From Gordonia jinghuaiqii (lineage in GTDB: Bacteria > Actinomycetota > Actinomycetes > Mycobacteriales > Mycobacteriaceae), in the NCBI RefSeq assembly GCF_014041935.1, contig NZ_CP059491.1:3410001-3474000 (forward strand): 64,000 nt of DNA. The letters run 5' to 3'. The position numbers and the translations under genes were made by a program. The notes beneath the pieces are model-generated. The model ran no database searches. It was not told the DNA's origin and was given only the letters and a program-made list of their open reading frames with translations. This document shows, one piece after another, positions 15,556 through 25,720 of this stretch (position 1 is the first letter of the stretch; each line of letters starts with the position of its first letter).

Positions 15556-16864
15556 GGTGCGCCTGAGCCCCGGAGTTGTGTTTGTCGGTGCGCTCGAGCC
15601 GCCCCTCGGTCATCGACGCGATCTGGTCGACGATGACCCGCATGCGGGCGGTGTCGTCGGTGGCGGCGTTCCACCACGGCACGAAGATCGGGTCGAGCCC
15701 ACCGGGCGCGGCCTCGGCGAACCAGTCGGCGACGCGATGGATGCGTTCACGCTGGCGACGCTGGATCGCCTTGTGGCGTTCGTTGGAGAAGATGAATCGC
15801 AGTGCGAGGGTCTTGAGCATCGAGACCTCGGCCGCGATGAGGGGAGGTACCTCGAGGTCCGCGTCGTAGCGCGACACCGGCCGGTCCCCGACCACCGCGC
15901 GGGTGCCGGTGATGGCCGCCGACGCGAAGCGTCCGATGAACTCGCTGGTGAGCCGCTTGAGCGCGACGTAGGAATCGAGTGTCCCGTCGAAGACGCCGAC
16001 CGACCGCACGATGTCCATCTCGTACAGGCGTTGCGCGGCGTCGACGAGCGCCTCGGGGTCGAGTCCGGGGAACTCCGTCGCGCCGATCTCGGCGAGCGCC
16101 CGTTGCTCCTGCCGGTCGCCGAGGCTGCGCAGGTCGATGCGGCCTCCGATGACACCGTCCTCGAGGTCGTGCACGGAGTAGGCCACGTCGTCGGACCAGT
16201 CCATGATCTGCGCCTCGACGCACTGGCGGGTGCCGGGTGCGCCACGCCGGACCCACTCGAGTGTTTCGACATCGTCGTCGTAGGCACCGAACTTTCCGCC
16301 GGGCTGTCGACGAGCCCACGGATACTTCAGGGTCGAATCGAGCGACGCCCGCGTCAGGTTGAGTCCGGCACTGTTGCCCTCGGCGTCGAGGAGCTTGGGT
16401 TCCAGGCGGGTGAGGATGCGCAGGTTCTGCGCGTTGCCCTCGAAGCCGCCGTGGTCGGCGGCGACCTCGTCCAGCGCCCGCTCCCCGTTGTGGCCGTAGG
16501 GCGGATGGCCGATGTCGTGTGCGAGCCCGGCGAGTTCGACGAGGTCGGGTTCGGCACCGAGCCCGATCGCGATGCCCCGACCGATCTGGCCGACCTCCAG
16601 CGAATGCGTCAGACGCGTCCGCGGGGTGTCACCCTCACGAGGACCGACGACCTGCGTCTTGTCGGCGAGACGCCGCAGGGCAGCCGAGTGCAGCACGCGG
16701 GCCCGGTCACGGGCGAAGTCGCTGCGGTGGTCGGTACGGGTGCCCGGCAGGCTTGCCACCTTGGCACCTTCGGGGACAACCCGTTCCACGGCCTCCTCAC
16801 CATAGGAGGCCATGGCGGGGAAGACGTGGCCCGGAGCCGCCGATCCGTTGTGGGTGCTAGTCAA
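15548..16864 (-). CDS. dgt: Deoxyguanosinetriphosphate triphosphohydrolase-like protein
   Basis: A 438-residue HD-domain dNTPase; it hydrolyses dNTPs to nucleosides and tripolyphosphate and tunes dNTP pools. The HD motifs are complete: R-L-T-H-S-L-E-V, then [15 protein letters not shown], and [10 protein letters not shown]. The frame starts at TTG (16862-16864), overlapping the upstream gene by eight bases; the ATG at 16811-16813 is a credible alternative, 17 residues shorter. The stop codon lies inside a 15-bp tandem repeat. It sits just upstream of dnaG, linking dNTP control and priming. Confidence 0.95.
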   Translation of the reverse strand: MTSTHNGSAAPGHVFPAMASYGEEAVERVVPEGAKVASLPGTRTDHRSDFARDRARVLHSAALRRLADKTQVVGPREGDTPRTRLTHSLEVGQIGRGIAIGLGAEPDLVELAGLAHDIGHPPYGHNGERALDEVAADHGGFEGNAQNLRILTRLEPKLLDAEGNSAGLNLTRASLDSTLKYPWARRQPGGKFGAYDDDVETLEWVRRGAPGTRQCVEAQIMDWSDDVAYSVHDLEDGVIGGRIDLRSLGDRQEQRALAEIGATEFPGLDPEALVDAAQRLYEMDIVRSVGVFDGTLDSYVALKRLTSEFIGRFASAAITGTRAVVGDRPVSRYDADLEVPPLIAAEVSMLKTLALRFIFSNERHKAIQRRQRERIHRVADWFAEAAPGGLDPIFVPWWNAATDDTARMRVIVDQIASMTEGRLERTDKHNSGAQAHLG

Positions 16865-17384
16865 GCACCCAGCCCCGGCCGACGGCGAAGTCGGTGACCC
16901 GCTGACGGATGGCCACGATCTGACGGGCGGTCAGGTCGTCGTCGGCGTCGAGCAGCAGTTCGGTCAGCTCCTCGGTGAACGCCCCGGCGTCGAGGGAGCC
17001 GCCACCGCGCGGCCGACGGCTGCCACGGTCATCGTGACGACCTCCGCGATCGCCACGGTCGTCGCGGCTGCCGCGGTCGTCGCGACTGCCCCGATCGCCA
17101 CGGTCGCGGCCGTGATGCTCATCCCGGCGATTCGGACGCGCACCCGCGGAATCGTCGGCGGGCGCGGCTTCGGTCACCTCGAGGTTGATCGCCTTGGAAC
17201 CGCGGTCGGTCTCCTCGATGTCGAAGGACACCTTGGCACCGGGTTTCAACGAGTTCTCGTCGATGTCGATGTCGTTGATGTGCAGGAACACATCGGCACC
17301 GCCCGATTCAGGTGCCAGGAATCCGAATCCCCGATTCGCGTCGTAATGGACGACTTTCCCGCTGACAGACACGACTCCACTCAC
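16857..17384 (-). CDS. Cold-shock domain protein with RG/DR-rich linker
   Basis: A 175-residue protein from GTG at 17382-17384 (GTG at 17372 is also possible). An N-terminal OB-fold cold-shock domain ([17 protein letters not shown], then D-V-F-L-H-I) holds the RNP1 and RNP2 aromatic residues that bind single-stranded RNA or DNA. A disordered stretch of repeated D-R-G and R-G units follows, near residues 90-130, then a short helical C-terminus ([11 protein letters not shown]). Classical Csp proteins are about 67 residues, so this is a fused, RG-box-bearing form. A probable RNA chaperone. Its end overlaps the dgt start. Confidence 0.8.
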   Translation of the reverse strand: MSGVVSVSGKVVHYDANRGFGFLAPESGGADVFLHINDIDIDENSLKPGAKVSFDIEETDRGSKAINLEVTEAAPADDSAGARPNRRDEHHGRDRGDRGSRDDRGSRDDRGDRGGRHDDRGSRRPRGGGSLDAGAFTEELTELLLDADDDLTARQIVAIRQRVTDFAVGRGWVLD

Positions 17385-17507
17385 TCTCTCGTCGCGCGCT
17401 CGACGAACCCCTTGCCCGACGGCGCACGACAACTCGCCATCAATTGTGACAGACAACCGCAGGTCAGGCTCAATCGCGACCTGCACCGGATCTCCGCCGA
17501 GGAGTAC

Positions 17508-18893
17508 TCAGGCGCCGAGCAGCTTGCCACCGAGGTATTCGGCGACCTTGTCGAGCGCCACCCGCTCCTGACTCATGGTGTCGCGTTCGCGCACCGTGAC
17601 GGCCTGGTCGTCGAGGGTGTCGAAGTCGACGGTGACACAGAACGGGGTGCCGATCTCGTCCTGACGGCGGTACCGCTTGCCGATGCCCTGCGCGTCGTCG
17701 AACTCGACGTTCCAGTGCTTGCGGAGTTCGGCGGCGAGGTCGCGGGCCTTGGGCGAGAGCTTCTCGTTGCGCGAGAGCGGCAGCACCGCGGCCTTGATCG
17801 GCGCGAGGCGTCGGTCGAGCCGCAGCACCGTGCGGGTGTCGGTGCCGCCCTTGGCATTCGGCACCTCTTCCTCGGTGTAGGCGTCGCACAGGAACGCCAT
17901 CAGCGAACGGGTGAGGCCGGCCGCGGGCTCGATGACGTAGGGCGTGTAGCGCTCACCGGTGGCCTGGTCGAAGAACGACAGATCCTCGCCGGAATGCTTG
18001 CTGTGGGTGGTCAGGTCGTAATCGGTGCGGTTGGCCACACCTTCGAGCTCACCCCACGGGTTACCGGTGAAACCGAACTTGTACTCCACGTCGACGGTCC
18101 GCTTGGAGTAGTGCGACAGCTTCTCCTTGGGATGGTCGTAGAGCCGCAGGTTCTCCGGGTCGATGCCGAGGTCGACGTACCAGTCGAAGCGCTGATCGAT
18201 CCAGTACTGGTGCCATTCCTCGTCCTCGCCCGGCTTGACGAAGAACTCCATCTCCATCTGCTCGAACTCGCGGGTGCGGAAGATGAAGTTGCCCGGCGTG
18301 ATCTCGTTGCGGAAGCTCTTGCCGATCTGCGCGATACCGAACGGCGGCTTCTTGCGCGCGGTGGTCATCACGTTCTTGAAGTTCACGAAGATGCCCTGGG
18401 CGGTCTCCGGGCGCAGGTAGTGCAGGCCCTCTTCGTCGTCGACCGGTCCGAGGTAGGTCTTCATCAGACCGCTGAAGGCCTTCGGCTCGGTCCAGTTGCC
18501 CGGCTGCCCGGTCTCGGGGTCGTTGATGTCGGCCAGGCCGTTCTCCGGCGGGTGGCCGTGCTTGGCCTCATAGGCCTCGATGAGGTGATCGGCGCGGTAA
18601 CGCTTGTGGGTGTGCAGCGACTCGACGAGCGGATCGGTGAACACCTCGACGTGACCCGAGGCCTCCCACACCTGACGCGGCAGGATGACCGACGAGTCCA
18701 GGCCGACGACGTCCTCGCGGCTGATGACCATGCTCCGCCACCACTGTCGCTTGATGTTGTCCTTGAGCTCGACGCCCAGGGGCCCGTAGTCCCACGCCGA
18801 CTTGGTGCCGCCGTAGATCTCACCGCACTGGTACACCAGGCCTCGACGCTTGGCGAGGTTGACGACGGATTCGACATTGGACTGGGCGGCCAC
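17508..18893 (-). CDS. glyS: Glycyl-tRNA synthetase (alpha2 type)
   Basis: A 461-residue class II synthetase of the homodimeric type that charges tRNA-Gly. GTG at 18891-18893 is chosen because GGAGAG lies nine bases upstream and the protein then begins just before N-L-A-K-R-R-G; the longer frame to 18980 adds a basic non-family tail. Seen: the [11 protein letters not shown] motif, F-R-N-E-I-T-P (class II motif 2 region), the [10 protein letters not shown] strand, E-P-A-A-G-L-T-R (motif 3) and an anticodon-binding C-terminus. Length matches the mycobacterial enzyme. Confidence 0.97.
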   Translation of the reverse strand: MAAQSNVESVVNLAKRRGLVYQCGEIYGGTKSAWDYGPLGVELKDNIKRQWWRSMVISREDVVGLDSSVILPRQVWEASGHVEVFTDPLVESLHTHKRYRADHLIEAYEAKHGHPPENGLADINDPETGQPGNWTEPKAFSGLMKTYLGPVDDEEGLHYLRPETAQGIFVNFKNVMTTARKKPPFGIAQIGKSFRNEITPGNFIFRTREFEQMEMEFFVKPGEDEEWHQYWIDQRFDWYVDLGIDPENLRLYDHPKEKLSHYSKRTVDVEYKFGFTGNPWGELEGVANRTDYDLTTHSKHSGEDLSFFDQATGERYTPYVIEPAAGLTRSLMAFLCDAYTEEEVPNAKGGTDTRTVLRLDRRLAPIKAAVLPLSRNEKLSPKARDLAAELRKHWNVEFDDAQGIGKRYRRQDEIGTPFCVTVDFDTLDDQAVTVRERDTMSQERVALDKVAEYLGGKLLGA

Positions 18894-19106
18894 AGTTAAC
18901 TGCTCTCCACGAGTTCGGTGTTCGGCTAGGACTGTCCTGCGCGTGCGCCCCGCCATCCCACCGGGACCGGCCGAGCGCACGGCAACCCCTACAGACTACC
19001 GAGCAGATGTTCCGTTCCCGAATGCAGTGGCGTCAGCTCACCACCACACGGATGTTTGTGCGCGCCCGGTCGAGAAAACCGGCGCGGGGACTGCCACAGT
19101 GGCCAG

Positions 19107-20639
19107 GTGAGCCCTCGCCGCCGCTCGACACCGACCCGGTCCGGTCCCTTCCGGTCCGCCACGCTGCTCGCGACCGTCGCGATCGCGGCCGTTCTCGTCT
19201 CCGGCTGCACCACCGACGAGCCGGGCGAGGCCGCGCGTCCCCGCTCCTCGGCGCCGGTCTCGACGCCGGCTGTCGCTCCGCCGATCACCGACGTCACCCC
19301 CGCCGCGCTCGCCGACGCCGTCAGCGTCACCGGCGTCATGGGTCACATCCGTGCCCTGCAGCAGATCGCCGACAACCACGGCGGCAACCGAGCGGCCGGC
19401 ACCCCCGGCTACGACGCCTCCCTCGACTACGCCGCCGGACTGCTCCGCACGGCCGGATTCGACGTCACCACCCCGACCGTGGAGTATCAGCGCTTCGACG
19501 CCGGTCCGGTCACCCTCACCGCCGACGATCACAAGGTCGCGACCCGGGTCCTCGAGTACTCGGCAGGCACCGGTGACACACCGGTCACGGCCAGACCGGT
19601 CGCCGTCGGCGAACTCGGCTGCGCCGCAGTCGACTACCCACCTGCGGTGCGCGGTGCCGTCGCGGTGATCACCCGCGGGACATGCACCTTCGCCGACAAG
19701 GCCCGTAACGCGCAGGCCGCCGGGGCCGTCGCCGCGATCATGGTGAACAACGAGGACGGACAGCTCACCGGCGCCACGCTCGGCGTCGATGACCGTCCCG
19801 CGATCCCCGCGGTCGGGGTGTCGGGCGACGACGGCGAAATGATCCGGGCGGCGGACTCGGTGACGCTCACGGTCGAGGCGCAGACGACGCCGGTCACCAC
19901 CCGCAACCTGCTCGCCGAGACCCGCACCGGCACCCCCGACGACGTCGTGATGGCCGGGGCACACCTCGACAGCGTGCCCGCGGGACCCGGGATGAACGAC
20001 AACGCGAGCGGGGTCGGCGCCGTGCTCGAGACCGCGCTACGACTGGGGTCGTCGCCGCGGGTGCCCCACCGCGTGCGGTTCGCGTTCTGGGGCGGCGAGG
20101 AGGACGGGCTCGTCGGCTCGTCGGAGTACGTCCGGGGCCTCGACGCCGGCGGGCGACGCGCGATCGCGCTGTACCTCAACTTCGACATGCTCGCCTCACC
20201 GAACGGCGGCTATTTCGCCTACGACGGCGACGACTCCGCACGCCGCGGAGCCGGTGCCGGCCCAGCTGGTTCCGAGGGCATCGAGCGGGTCTTCGAGAAG
20301 TTCTACGCCGACCGCGGAATTCCGCTGGAGCCCACCGACTTCGACGGCCGGTCCGACTACGGCCCGTTCATCGCCGTCGGGATACCGGCCGGCGGTGTCC
20401 TCGCGGGCGCCGAACGCAAGAAGTCCACCGAGCAGGCGCAGATGTGGGGAGGCAAGGCGGGCGAGGCCTTCGATCCCGACTACCACAGCCCCCGCGACAC
20501 CATCGACAACGTCAACACCGAGCTCCTCGCCGTCACCTCCGCGGCCGCGGCCCATACGGTGGCCACCTACGCACTGTCGAGCGGCGGCCCCGACGGCGTG
20601 CCGGCGGTCGATCAGCGGCGGCGCGCCGAGGGTGGGTGA
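19107..20639 (+). CDS. M28-family aminopeptidase lipoprotein with PA domain (LpqL-like)
   Basis: A 510-residue secreted zinc aminopeptidase. From GTG at 19107 the N-terminus is basic, then hydrophobic, ending in the lipobox V-S-G-C, so the mature protein is lipid-anchored. A protease-associated domain (G-T-C-T-F-A-D-K-A-R-N-A-Q-A-A-G-A) is inserted near residues 190-245. The M28 metal ligands follow: A-G-A-H-L-D-S-V, M-N-D-N-A-S-G, W-G-G-E-E-D, and a later D-Y-H-S-P-R-D-T. It resembles mycobacterial LpqL. It is divergent from glyS. Confidence 0.85.
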   Translation: MSPRRRSTPTRSGPFRSATLLATVAIAAVLVSGCTTDEPGEAARPRSSAPVSTPAVAPPITDVTPAALADAVSVTGVMGHIRALQQIADNHGGNRAAGTPGYDASLDYAAGLLRTAGFDVTTPTVEYQRFDAGPVTLTADDHKVATRVLEYSAGTGDTPVTARPVAVGELGCAAVDYPPAVRGAVAVITRGTCTFADKARNAQAAGAVAAIMVNNEDGQLTGATLGVDDRPAIPAVGVSGDDGEMIRAADSVTLTVEAQTTPVTTRNLLAETRTGTPDDVVMAGAHLDSVPAGPGMNDNASGVGAVLETALRLGSSPRVPHRVRFAFWGGEEDGLVGSSEYVRGLDAGGRRAIALYLNFDMLASPNGGYFAYDGDDSARRGAGAGPAGSEGIERVFEKFYADRGIPLEPTDFDGRSDYGPFIAVGIPAGGVLAGAERKKSTEQAQMWGGKAGEAFDPDYHSPRDTIDNVNTELLAVTSAAAAHTVATYALSSGGPDGVPAVDQRRRAEGG

Positions 20640-20667
20640 CAATCTCGCCGACCCGCCGCCAACTCTT

Positions 20668-20692
20668 TGAAAACCATTTCCGTTAGAATGGT
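20668..20692 (+). promoter_or_regulatory. Candidate metal-responsive operator(s) upstream of smtB-zur
   Basis: Two overlapping signals. TGAAAACCATTTCCG (20668-20682) fits the mycobacterial Zur-box pattern TGAAAA..ATTTTCA at most positions. A perfect inverted repeat ACCATT (20673-20678) / AATGGT (20687-20692) with an eight-base spacer could be a SmtB site. Both lie 38-62 bases before the smtB start, consistent with autoregulation of smtB-zur as known in mycobacteria; site identity is inference. Confidence 0.55.
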
Positions 20693-20729
20693 CGGCACCA
20701 TGGATCGCGACCCAGCCGGGAGGAGTGCG

Positions 20730-21158
20730 ATGTCGTCTGAACAGTTCGGCGGGGCCAAGCCGGTCGACGGGCCCGTCGGGGACGCCGATCAGGCCGCCCG
20801 CGAAGCGGCCGCCGATCTGCTGCGCGCCCTGGCCTCACCCACCCGCGTCGCCATCGTGTTGTCCCTGCGCGAACGCGTCCAGTGCGTCCACGAGCTCGTC
20901 GGACATCTGGGCCTGAGCCAGCCGCTGGTCAGCCAGCACCTCCGCGTCCTCAAGGATGCCGGCGTCGTCCGCGGCGAGCGCAACGGCCGCGAGATCACCT
21001 ACGAACTGCTCGACGACCACATCGCCCACATCGTCGTCGACGCCCTGGCCCACTCGATGGAGACCACGAGGGACGCCCGGCCCGCGCGCACTGTGCCCGC
21101 CCCCTCCAGCTGCTCGGGTCCCACTGACACCGATGCACCTCCGGCGGCCGACGAATGA
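20730..21158 (+). CDS. smtB: ArsR/SmtB-family zinc-sensing repressor
   Basis: A 142-residue winged-helix repressor. ATG 20730 follows GGGAGGAG by four bases; upstream ATGs lie in the operator region. The DNA-binding helices read E-L-V-G-H-L-G-L-S-Q-P-L-V-S-Q-H-L-R-V-L-K. The alpha-5 zinc site is complete and correctly spaced (D-x-H, a His 11 residues after the first His, a Glu three further), as in cyanobacterial SmtB. In mycobacteria this protein represses the smtB-zur operon until zinc binds. The stop overlaps the zur start (ATGA). Confidence 0.92.
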   Translation: MSSEQFGGAKPVDGPVGDADQAAREAAADLLRALASPTRVAIVLSLRERVQCVHELVGHLGLSQPLVSQHLRVLKDAGVVRGERNGREITYELLDDHIAHIVVDALAHSMETTRDARPARTVPAPSSCSGPTDTDAPPAADE

Positions 21159-21598
21159 CCGGCGTCACCGAGTCGGGACCGCAGCCGGTCACCGGCATCC
21201 GTTCGACACGGCAACGTGCCGCGATCGCCGACGCGCTGGCCGGGACCGACGACTTCTGCTCCGCCCAGGAACTCCACGAGATCCTCAAGGCACGGGGCGA
21301 ATCCATCGGCCTGACCACCGTCTACCGCAATCTGCAGGCGCTGAGCCAGGCCGGGCAGATCGATGTGCTGTGGGACGGATCGGGCGAAACCCGTTATCGC
21401 CATTGCTCATCGGGCCACCACCACCATCTGGTGTGTCGTGGCTGCGGTACCACCGTCGAGGTCCAGGCCGATCCGGTCGAGAAGTGGGCGGCGAAGGTCG
21501 CGGCCGAACACGGCTTCACCGACATCAACCACACCGTCGAGGTGTTCGGTCGGTGCGCCGATTGTCATGCCGCACAAGGCTCGTCGTCAGCCGAGTAG
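21155..21598 (+). CDS. zur: Fur-family zinc uptake regulator Zur (FurB)
   Basis: A 147-residue Fur-family repressor. Winged helix: S-T-R-Q-R-A-A-I-A, E-L-H-E-I-L, G-L-T-T-V-Y-R-N-L-Q-A-L. Metal-binding residues: the His-rich H-C-S-S-G-H-H-H-H-L-V-C-x-x-C segment and the C-terminal C-x-x-C-H pair for the structural zinc. With zinc it represses zinc uptake and alternative ribosomal protein genes. Translationally coupled to smtB (four-base overlap), the order known from M. tuberculosis Rv2358-Rv2359. Confidence 0.93.
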   Translation: MTGVTESGPQPVTGIRSTRQRAAIADALAGTDDFCSAQELHEILKARGESIGLTTVYRNLQALSQAGQIDVLWDGSGETRYRHCSSGHHHHLVCRGCGTTVEVQADPVEKWAAKVAAEHGFTDINHTVEVFGRCADCHAAQGSSSAE

Positions 21599-21629
21599 GC
21601 CCGCGGACGTACCCGTTCGGCGGAACGGC

Positions 21630-22040
21630 TCAGCCCGCGGCCGGACCCACCAGTCGCTCGGCGGCGTCGACACCTGCCGCGAGGACGATGTGCAGGACCG
21701 TCAGCAGCGGCACATCGTCGAGTTGGCCGGCGGGAAACGTGTAGTACTGCAACACATCTGTGGTCACCCCGCCACGATCGGAGCGTCGGAGACTGCCGAA
21801 GCTCAGCTGCGCGGCGCATGCCTCGACATCGTCACGCAGCGTCGGGGTGTTGGGCAGGTCCATCGCGACCAGTTGGGTCACGGCCAGGACGTCGAGCCCA
21901 TCGGCCAGCGTGAGCACGCGGATCGAGGCGCGGGTGGGACCGACCTGCACCACAACCGATTCCGCGTCGGGACGGTCGGTGGGGCCGAGTTCGGCCACGA
22001 TCTCCGCGGCACGATCGAGCAGTTTCGGGGTGTCGGTCAC
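21630..22040 (-). CDS. Conserved hypothetical protein downstream of uppS
   Basis: A 136-residue soluble alpha/beta protein of unknown function. GTG at 22038-22040 overlaps the uppS stop (GTGA), indicating translational coupling. Strands such as [19 protein letters not shown] alternate with helices; there are no cysteine or metal motifs and no signal peptide. A protein of similar size follows uppS in M. tuberculosis (Rv2360c), which supports a real conserved gene. No role proposed. Confidence 0.7.
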   Translation of the reverse strand: MTDTPKLLDRAAEIVAELGPTDRPDAESVVVQVGPTRASIRVLTLADGLDVLAVTQLVAMDLPNTPTLRDDVEACAAQLSFGSLRRSDRGGVTTDVLQYYTFPAGQLDDVPLLTVLHIVLAAGVDAAERLVGPAAG

Positions 22041-22858
22041 GACGGCTTCACCCCGCCGAAACGGCGGTCGCGCTCGGCATATTCGAGGCAGGCCGCCCAC
22101 AGGTCGCGGCGGTCGAAATCGGGAAACAGCTTCTCCTGGTAGACCATCTCGGCGTACGCGGACTGCCAGAGCAGGAAATTGGAGATGCGTTGTTCCCCTG
22201 ACGGACGCAGGAACAGGTCGACGTCGGGCATGTCCGGCTCGTCGAGGTAGCGCGCGAACGTCGACTCCGTGATGCGCTCGGGATCGATCTCGCCACGCGC
22301 GGCGCGTCGTGCGATCTCGCGGGCGGCGTCGGCGATCTCGGCACGGCCACCGTAGTTGACGCACATGGTCAGGGTCATCACGGTGTTGTCCCTGGTCATC
22401 TCCTCGGCGATCTCGAGTTCGCGGATCACGCTGCGCCACAGGCGGGGTCGGCGGCCGGCCCAGCGCACACGCACACCCATCTCGTGCATCTCGTCGCGGC
22501 GGCGACGGATCACATCGCGGTTGAACCCCATGAGGAAGCGCACCTCGTCGGGGCTGCGCGACCAGTTCTCGGTGGAGAACGCGTAGGCCGACAGCCACCC
22601 GACACCCAACTCGATGCACCCGCAGACGGTGTCCATGAGAACGGCCTCACCGCGCTTGTGTCCCTCGGTGCGGGGCAATCCCCGGTCGGTGGCCCACCGT
22701 CCGTTGCCGTCCATCACCAACGCCACATGGTTGGGTACGAACTGGGCGGGAATGGCGGGCGGGCGGGCGCCGCTGGGATGCGGGTCGGGCGGGCGGACCT
22801 CCGGACGAGGGCTCGCGGACTTCCGCCCTCTTGCGGAACTACCCGGCCGCAACGCCAT
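22037..22858 (-). CDS. uppS: (2Z)-polyprenyl diphosphate synthase
   Basis: A 273-residue cis-prenyltransferase that extends an allylic diphosphate with IPP to make the polyprenyl phosphate carrier for peptidoglycan and arabinogalactan (decaprenyl in mycobacteria). The catalytic Asp50 lies in V-M-D-G-N-G-R-W-A; the [10 protein letters not shown] segment, N-Y-G-G-R-A-E-I and the late [19 protein letters not shown] region are all present. The N-terminal extension of about 40 residues is basic and Pro-rich. It overlaps recO by 20 bases and the downstream hypothetical gene by four. Confidence 0.95.
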   Translation of the reverse strand: MALRPGSSARGRKSASPRPEVRPPDPHPSGARPPAIPAQFVPNHVALVMDGNGRWATDRGLPRTEGHKRGEAVLMDTVCGCIELGVGWLSAYAFSTENWSRSPDEVRFLMGFNRDVIRRRRDEMHEMGVRVRWAGRRPRLWRSVIRELEIAEEMTRDNTVMTLTMCVNYGGRAEIADAAREIARRAARGEIDPERITESTFARYLDEPDMPDVDLFLRPSGEQRISNFLLWQSAYAEMVYQEKLFPDFDRRDLWAACLEYAERDRRFGGVKPS

Positions 22859-23642
22859 CGTCGACTCTCCTCACACCAGTGTCCACACCCGTCTCCATCA
22901 GCCTATGAGGCGCGGTGCGTTCGATCAGAGGCAGGGTTCGGAGCTGGCGTTCGAGATGCCATTGCAGATGGGCGGCGGTGAGTCCGCTGGCCTGGCGGCG
23001 CAGCGACGGGGTCGCGTCGACGGCGTCTTCCCATTGTCCCCGGAACAACGCCTCCATGAGGTCGAGCACGCCGGGCGAGGGGGTCGCCGACCCGGGCGGG
23101 CGGCAGTGCAGACAGACGGCACCGCCTGCGGCGACATGGAAGGCGCGATGGGGCCCGGGCGTCGCGCACCGCGCGCACTCCTCCAACGCCGGCATCCAGC
23201 CCGCGCTGTACATCGCACGCAGCAGATAGGCGTCGAGGATCAGTTCTCGCGGACGGCGGTCCTGCGCCAGCGCTTCCAGCGCGCCCACGGTCAGCCGGTG
23301 TAGCTGGCGGGTGGGGGCCCGTTCCTCACCCGCGAGACGTTCAGCGGTCTCGAGGACCGCGCAGGCCGTCGTGTAGCGCCCGTAGTCGGCGACGATGGCA
23401 TCGGTGAAGGCATGCAGGCTGTGCACCTGCGTGATCACGTCGAGGCTGCGACCCGGATAGAGGTGCACGTCGATGTGGGCGAAGGGTTCCAGCCGGGCCC
23501 CGAACTTCGACCGCGTCCGGCGCACGCCCTTGGCGACCGCCCGCACGAGACCGTGCTCGGCGGTCAGCAGGGTGATGATGCGGTCGGCCTCGCCCAGCTT
23601 GTGCTGGCGGAGCACGACGGCCTCATCCTGATAGAACCTCAC
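22839..23642 (-). CDS. recO: DNA repair protein RecO
   Basis: A 267-residue RecF-pathway mediator that anneals strands and helps load RecA. The GTG at 23640-23642 gives the family start M-R-F-Y-Q-D, with GGGAG about nine bases before it; a longer frame to 23690 is rejected. An OB-fold N-terminus ([19 protein letters not shown]) leads into [17 protein letters not shown], and a C-x-x-C ... C-x-x-C zinc finger lies near residues 155-185. It precedes uppS with overlap, as in mycobacteria. Confidence 0.93.
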   Translation of the reverse strand: MRFYQDEAVVLRQHKLGEADRIITLLTAEHGLVRAVAKGVRRTRSKFGARLEPFAHIDVHLYPGRSLDVITQVHSLHAFTDAIVADYGRYTTACAVLETAERLAGEERAPTRQLHRLTVGALEALAQDRRPRELILDAYLLRAMYSAGWMPALEECARCATPGPHRAFHVAAGGAVCLHCRPPGSATPSPGVLDLMEALFRGQWEDAVDATPSLRRQASGLTAAHLQWHLERQLRTLPLIERTAPHRLMETGVDTGVRRVDDGVAAG

Positions 23643-23725
23643 CGGCACATTCTCCCACCGCTCACCGACACCGACCGACGCGACATGCATCAGGCATCAG
23701 GTCCGGTGCCGCGAGGCATCAGGCC

Positions 23726-25639
23726 TCAGTGCTCGGCGAGGTCGAATGAGCTCAGCGGACGCAAAAGCGATCGCTTCTTCTCGACGTGGCCGCCCATCCG
23801 ATCCAGGATCGACGTCAACGCCTCGATCGCCTCGACGATGAAGGGCCCCTTGTTCAGCATCACGCCCTCGGCCCGGCGGCTCATCGCCGCGTCGGTGACC
23901 TCCGCACGTGACGGGACGCCGTTCTTCGCCAGCCCGTCGAGCACCTGGGTCGCCCAGATCACCGGGGTGTGCGCGGCCTCGCACAACCAGAGGATCTCCT
24001 CCTGGACCTCGGCGAGACGGCCGAACCCGACCTCCACGGCGAGGTCACCGCGGGCGATCATCACCCCGACCCGCTCCCACCGCATCGCCTCGAGCAACAT
24101 CTGCGGCAGGGATTCGAACGCCGCACGCGTCTCGATCTTCAGCACGATGCCGACGTGGTGCGCGCCGAGTCGCTCGAGTTCGTCGATGAGATCGGCGACG
24201 TCATCGGGTGACCGCACGAACGAGTAGTTGACGATGTCGGCGTGTTCGGCGACGAACTCCAGATCCGACCGATCCTCGGCCGTGAGTGCCGGGATGTGGA
24301 GCGTGGTGTCGGGTAGGTTGATCCCCTTCCCCGCCCGGAGTTTGGTGCCGCCGGGGCCGGCCCGCTCGACGTCGACGACGATCTCGTCGTCGAGCTTCTC
24401 CCGGACCCGGCCGGCGATCTTCCCGTCGTCGAAGAGCACGCGGTGACCGGTCAGGACGTCGTCGAAGGCCTCGCCGAGTTCGCAGCCGATGCGGTGCGGG
24501 CCGACCCGGGTCGCCGGGGTGGGCGCGAGGTCCCGTTGCAGCCGGATCTCGTCGCCGGTGCGCACCAACAGATGCTGCGGCACCTCGTCGAGCTCGCCGA
24601 CGACGAGGGACCGCTCCTCGCCGGTGTTGTTGCGCCCCTTGCCTTCACCCTTGTTCTCACCCTGGCCGGGGCGACTCACCGTGATCGACATCCCGGTCTG
24701 GTAGTACACCGTGCGGTCACACTCGGCGTCGATCCCGGCCTCCGACACCCCGACCACCCGCAACCGCCGGCGCCGGCCGCGGGCGTCGCGCAGGGACAAG
24801 CGAGCGCCCACGTCGACGGTGTTGAGGCAGTCTGGGTCGAGGTCGAGCACGGGGATCACCGCGTCGATCCCGTCGGGCGGGCGTTGTCCGGTCTGTGTCG
24901 TCGCGCTGAAGCGGACACGGGCAGCCCTCTCGACGGTGCCGGTGTCGGTGCGTACCGGTTTCACCTTGCGCACCTCGGGACCCGGTTCGAGCGGGCCGGT
25001 ACGGATCTTGGGTCCGGCGAGATCCATCGCCACCCGCACGTCCCCGGGGAGCGCGCGGACCGCGTCGATCATCCGCGTCCACTCGGCGGGACCGTCATGC
25101 GCGCAGTTCACCCGCGCGACGTCCATCCCCGCCGCCCCCATCCGACCGACCAGTTCGGGATCGCCTGCCGCCTCGGTGGGCATGGTGACCATGATCCGGC
25201 CGGCCCGTTCACCGTGTTCGTCGTCCGGTCCGTCGGCGGTGGGGTCGCCCGCGCCGGGGTGCACAGTCCCCAGCAGGTCGTCGCGGTTGCGGATCAGAGT
25301 CCGCTCGCCGTCGGCGAGGTCGTCCCGGATCGGGTGCCGTCGTCGTCCTTCGGCGAGCGCGTCCACGGTCTCGATGACCGTGTCGATCCACGGGTGGACG
25401 ATCGATTCCATCCGTCCGAGACTCGACAGACCGTGCGCGGCCATCGCGGCCTGGAGCGGCCGCAGATCGTGACGCCGCACGGCGACGTAGTGGACCAGAT
25501 TGCGGGCGCTCCCCCGATGCGTCCGGGCGACGCCGCCGATGACGGACTCGGCCCGCGCCTCGGCTCGGTCGAGTCGGTCCCGCAGGTCGTGCAGGGCCGT
25601 GGAGATTTCGGGGATCGACATGAGGACCGGGCTACCCAT
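23726..25639 (-). CDS. Atypical pyruvate kinase-like protein with N-terminal extension
   Basis: A 637-residue protein. Residues 1 to about 145 are a helical, Arg-rich extension I do not recognise. From R-I-M-V-T-M-P the pyruvate kinase barrel begins: A-G-M-D-V-A-R-V-N-C-A-H, M-D-L-A-G-P-K-I-R-T-G, F-D-D-G-K-I, N-L-P-D-T-T, K-I-E-T-R, M-I-A-R-G-D-L-A-V-E, A-T-Q-V-L. The catalytic Lys and metal-binding acidic residues are kept, but the usual S-G-E-T motif reads N-K-G-P-F, a Lys/Gly/Asn-rich insert sits in the B domain, and the C-terminal allosteric domain is absent. A phosphotransferase of altered substrate is possible. Confidence 0.75.
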   Translation of the reverse strand: MGSPVLMSIPEISTALHDLRDRLDRAEARAESVIGGVARTHRGSARNLVHYVAVRRHDLRPLQAAMAAHGLSSLGRMESIVHPWIDTVIETVDALAEGRRRHPIRDDLADGERTLIRNRDDLLGTVHPGAGDPTADGPDDEHGERAGRIMVTMPTEAAGDPELVGRMGAAGMDVARVNCAHDGPAEWTRMIDAVRALPGDVRVAMDLAGPKIRTGPLEPGPEVRKVKPVRTDTGTVERAARVRFSATTQTGQRPPDGIDAVIPVLDLDPDCLNTVDVGARLSLRDARGRRRRLRVVGVSEAGIDAECDRTVYYQTGMSITVSRPGQGENKGEGKGRNNTGEERSLVVGELDEVPQHLLVRTGDEIRLQRDLAPTPATRVGPHRIGCELGEAFDDVLTGHRVLFDDGKIAGRVREKLDDEIVVDVERAGPGGTKLRAGKGINLPDTTLHIPALTAEDRSDLEFVAEHADIVNYSFVRSPDDVADLIDELERLGAHHVGIVLKIETRAAFESLPQMLLEAMRWERVGVMIARGDLAVEVGFGRLAEVQEEILWLCEAAHTPVIWATQVLDGLAKNGVPSRAEVTDAAMSRRAEGVMLNKGPFIVEAIEALTSILDRMGGHVEKKRSLLRPLSSFDLAEH

Positions 25640-25720
25640 GCCTACACCGTGCCAGAACCAGATGACCGGGACATGCCGTGCCGGCCTGCCGGTCGTTCAG
25701 GGCGCCGCTCGCGACAGGGC

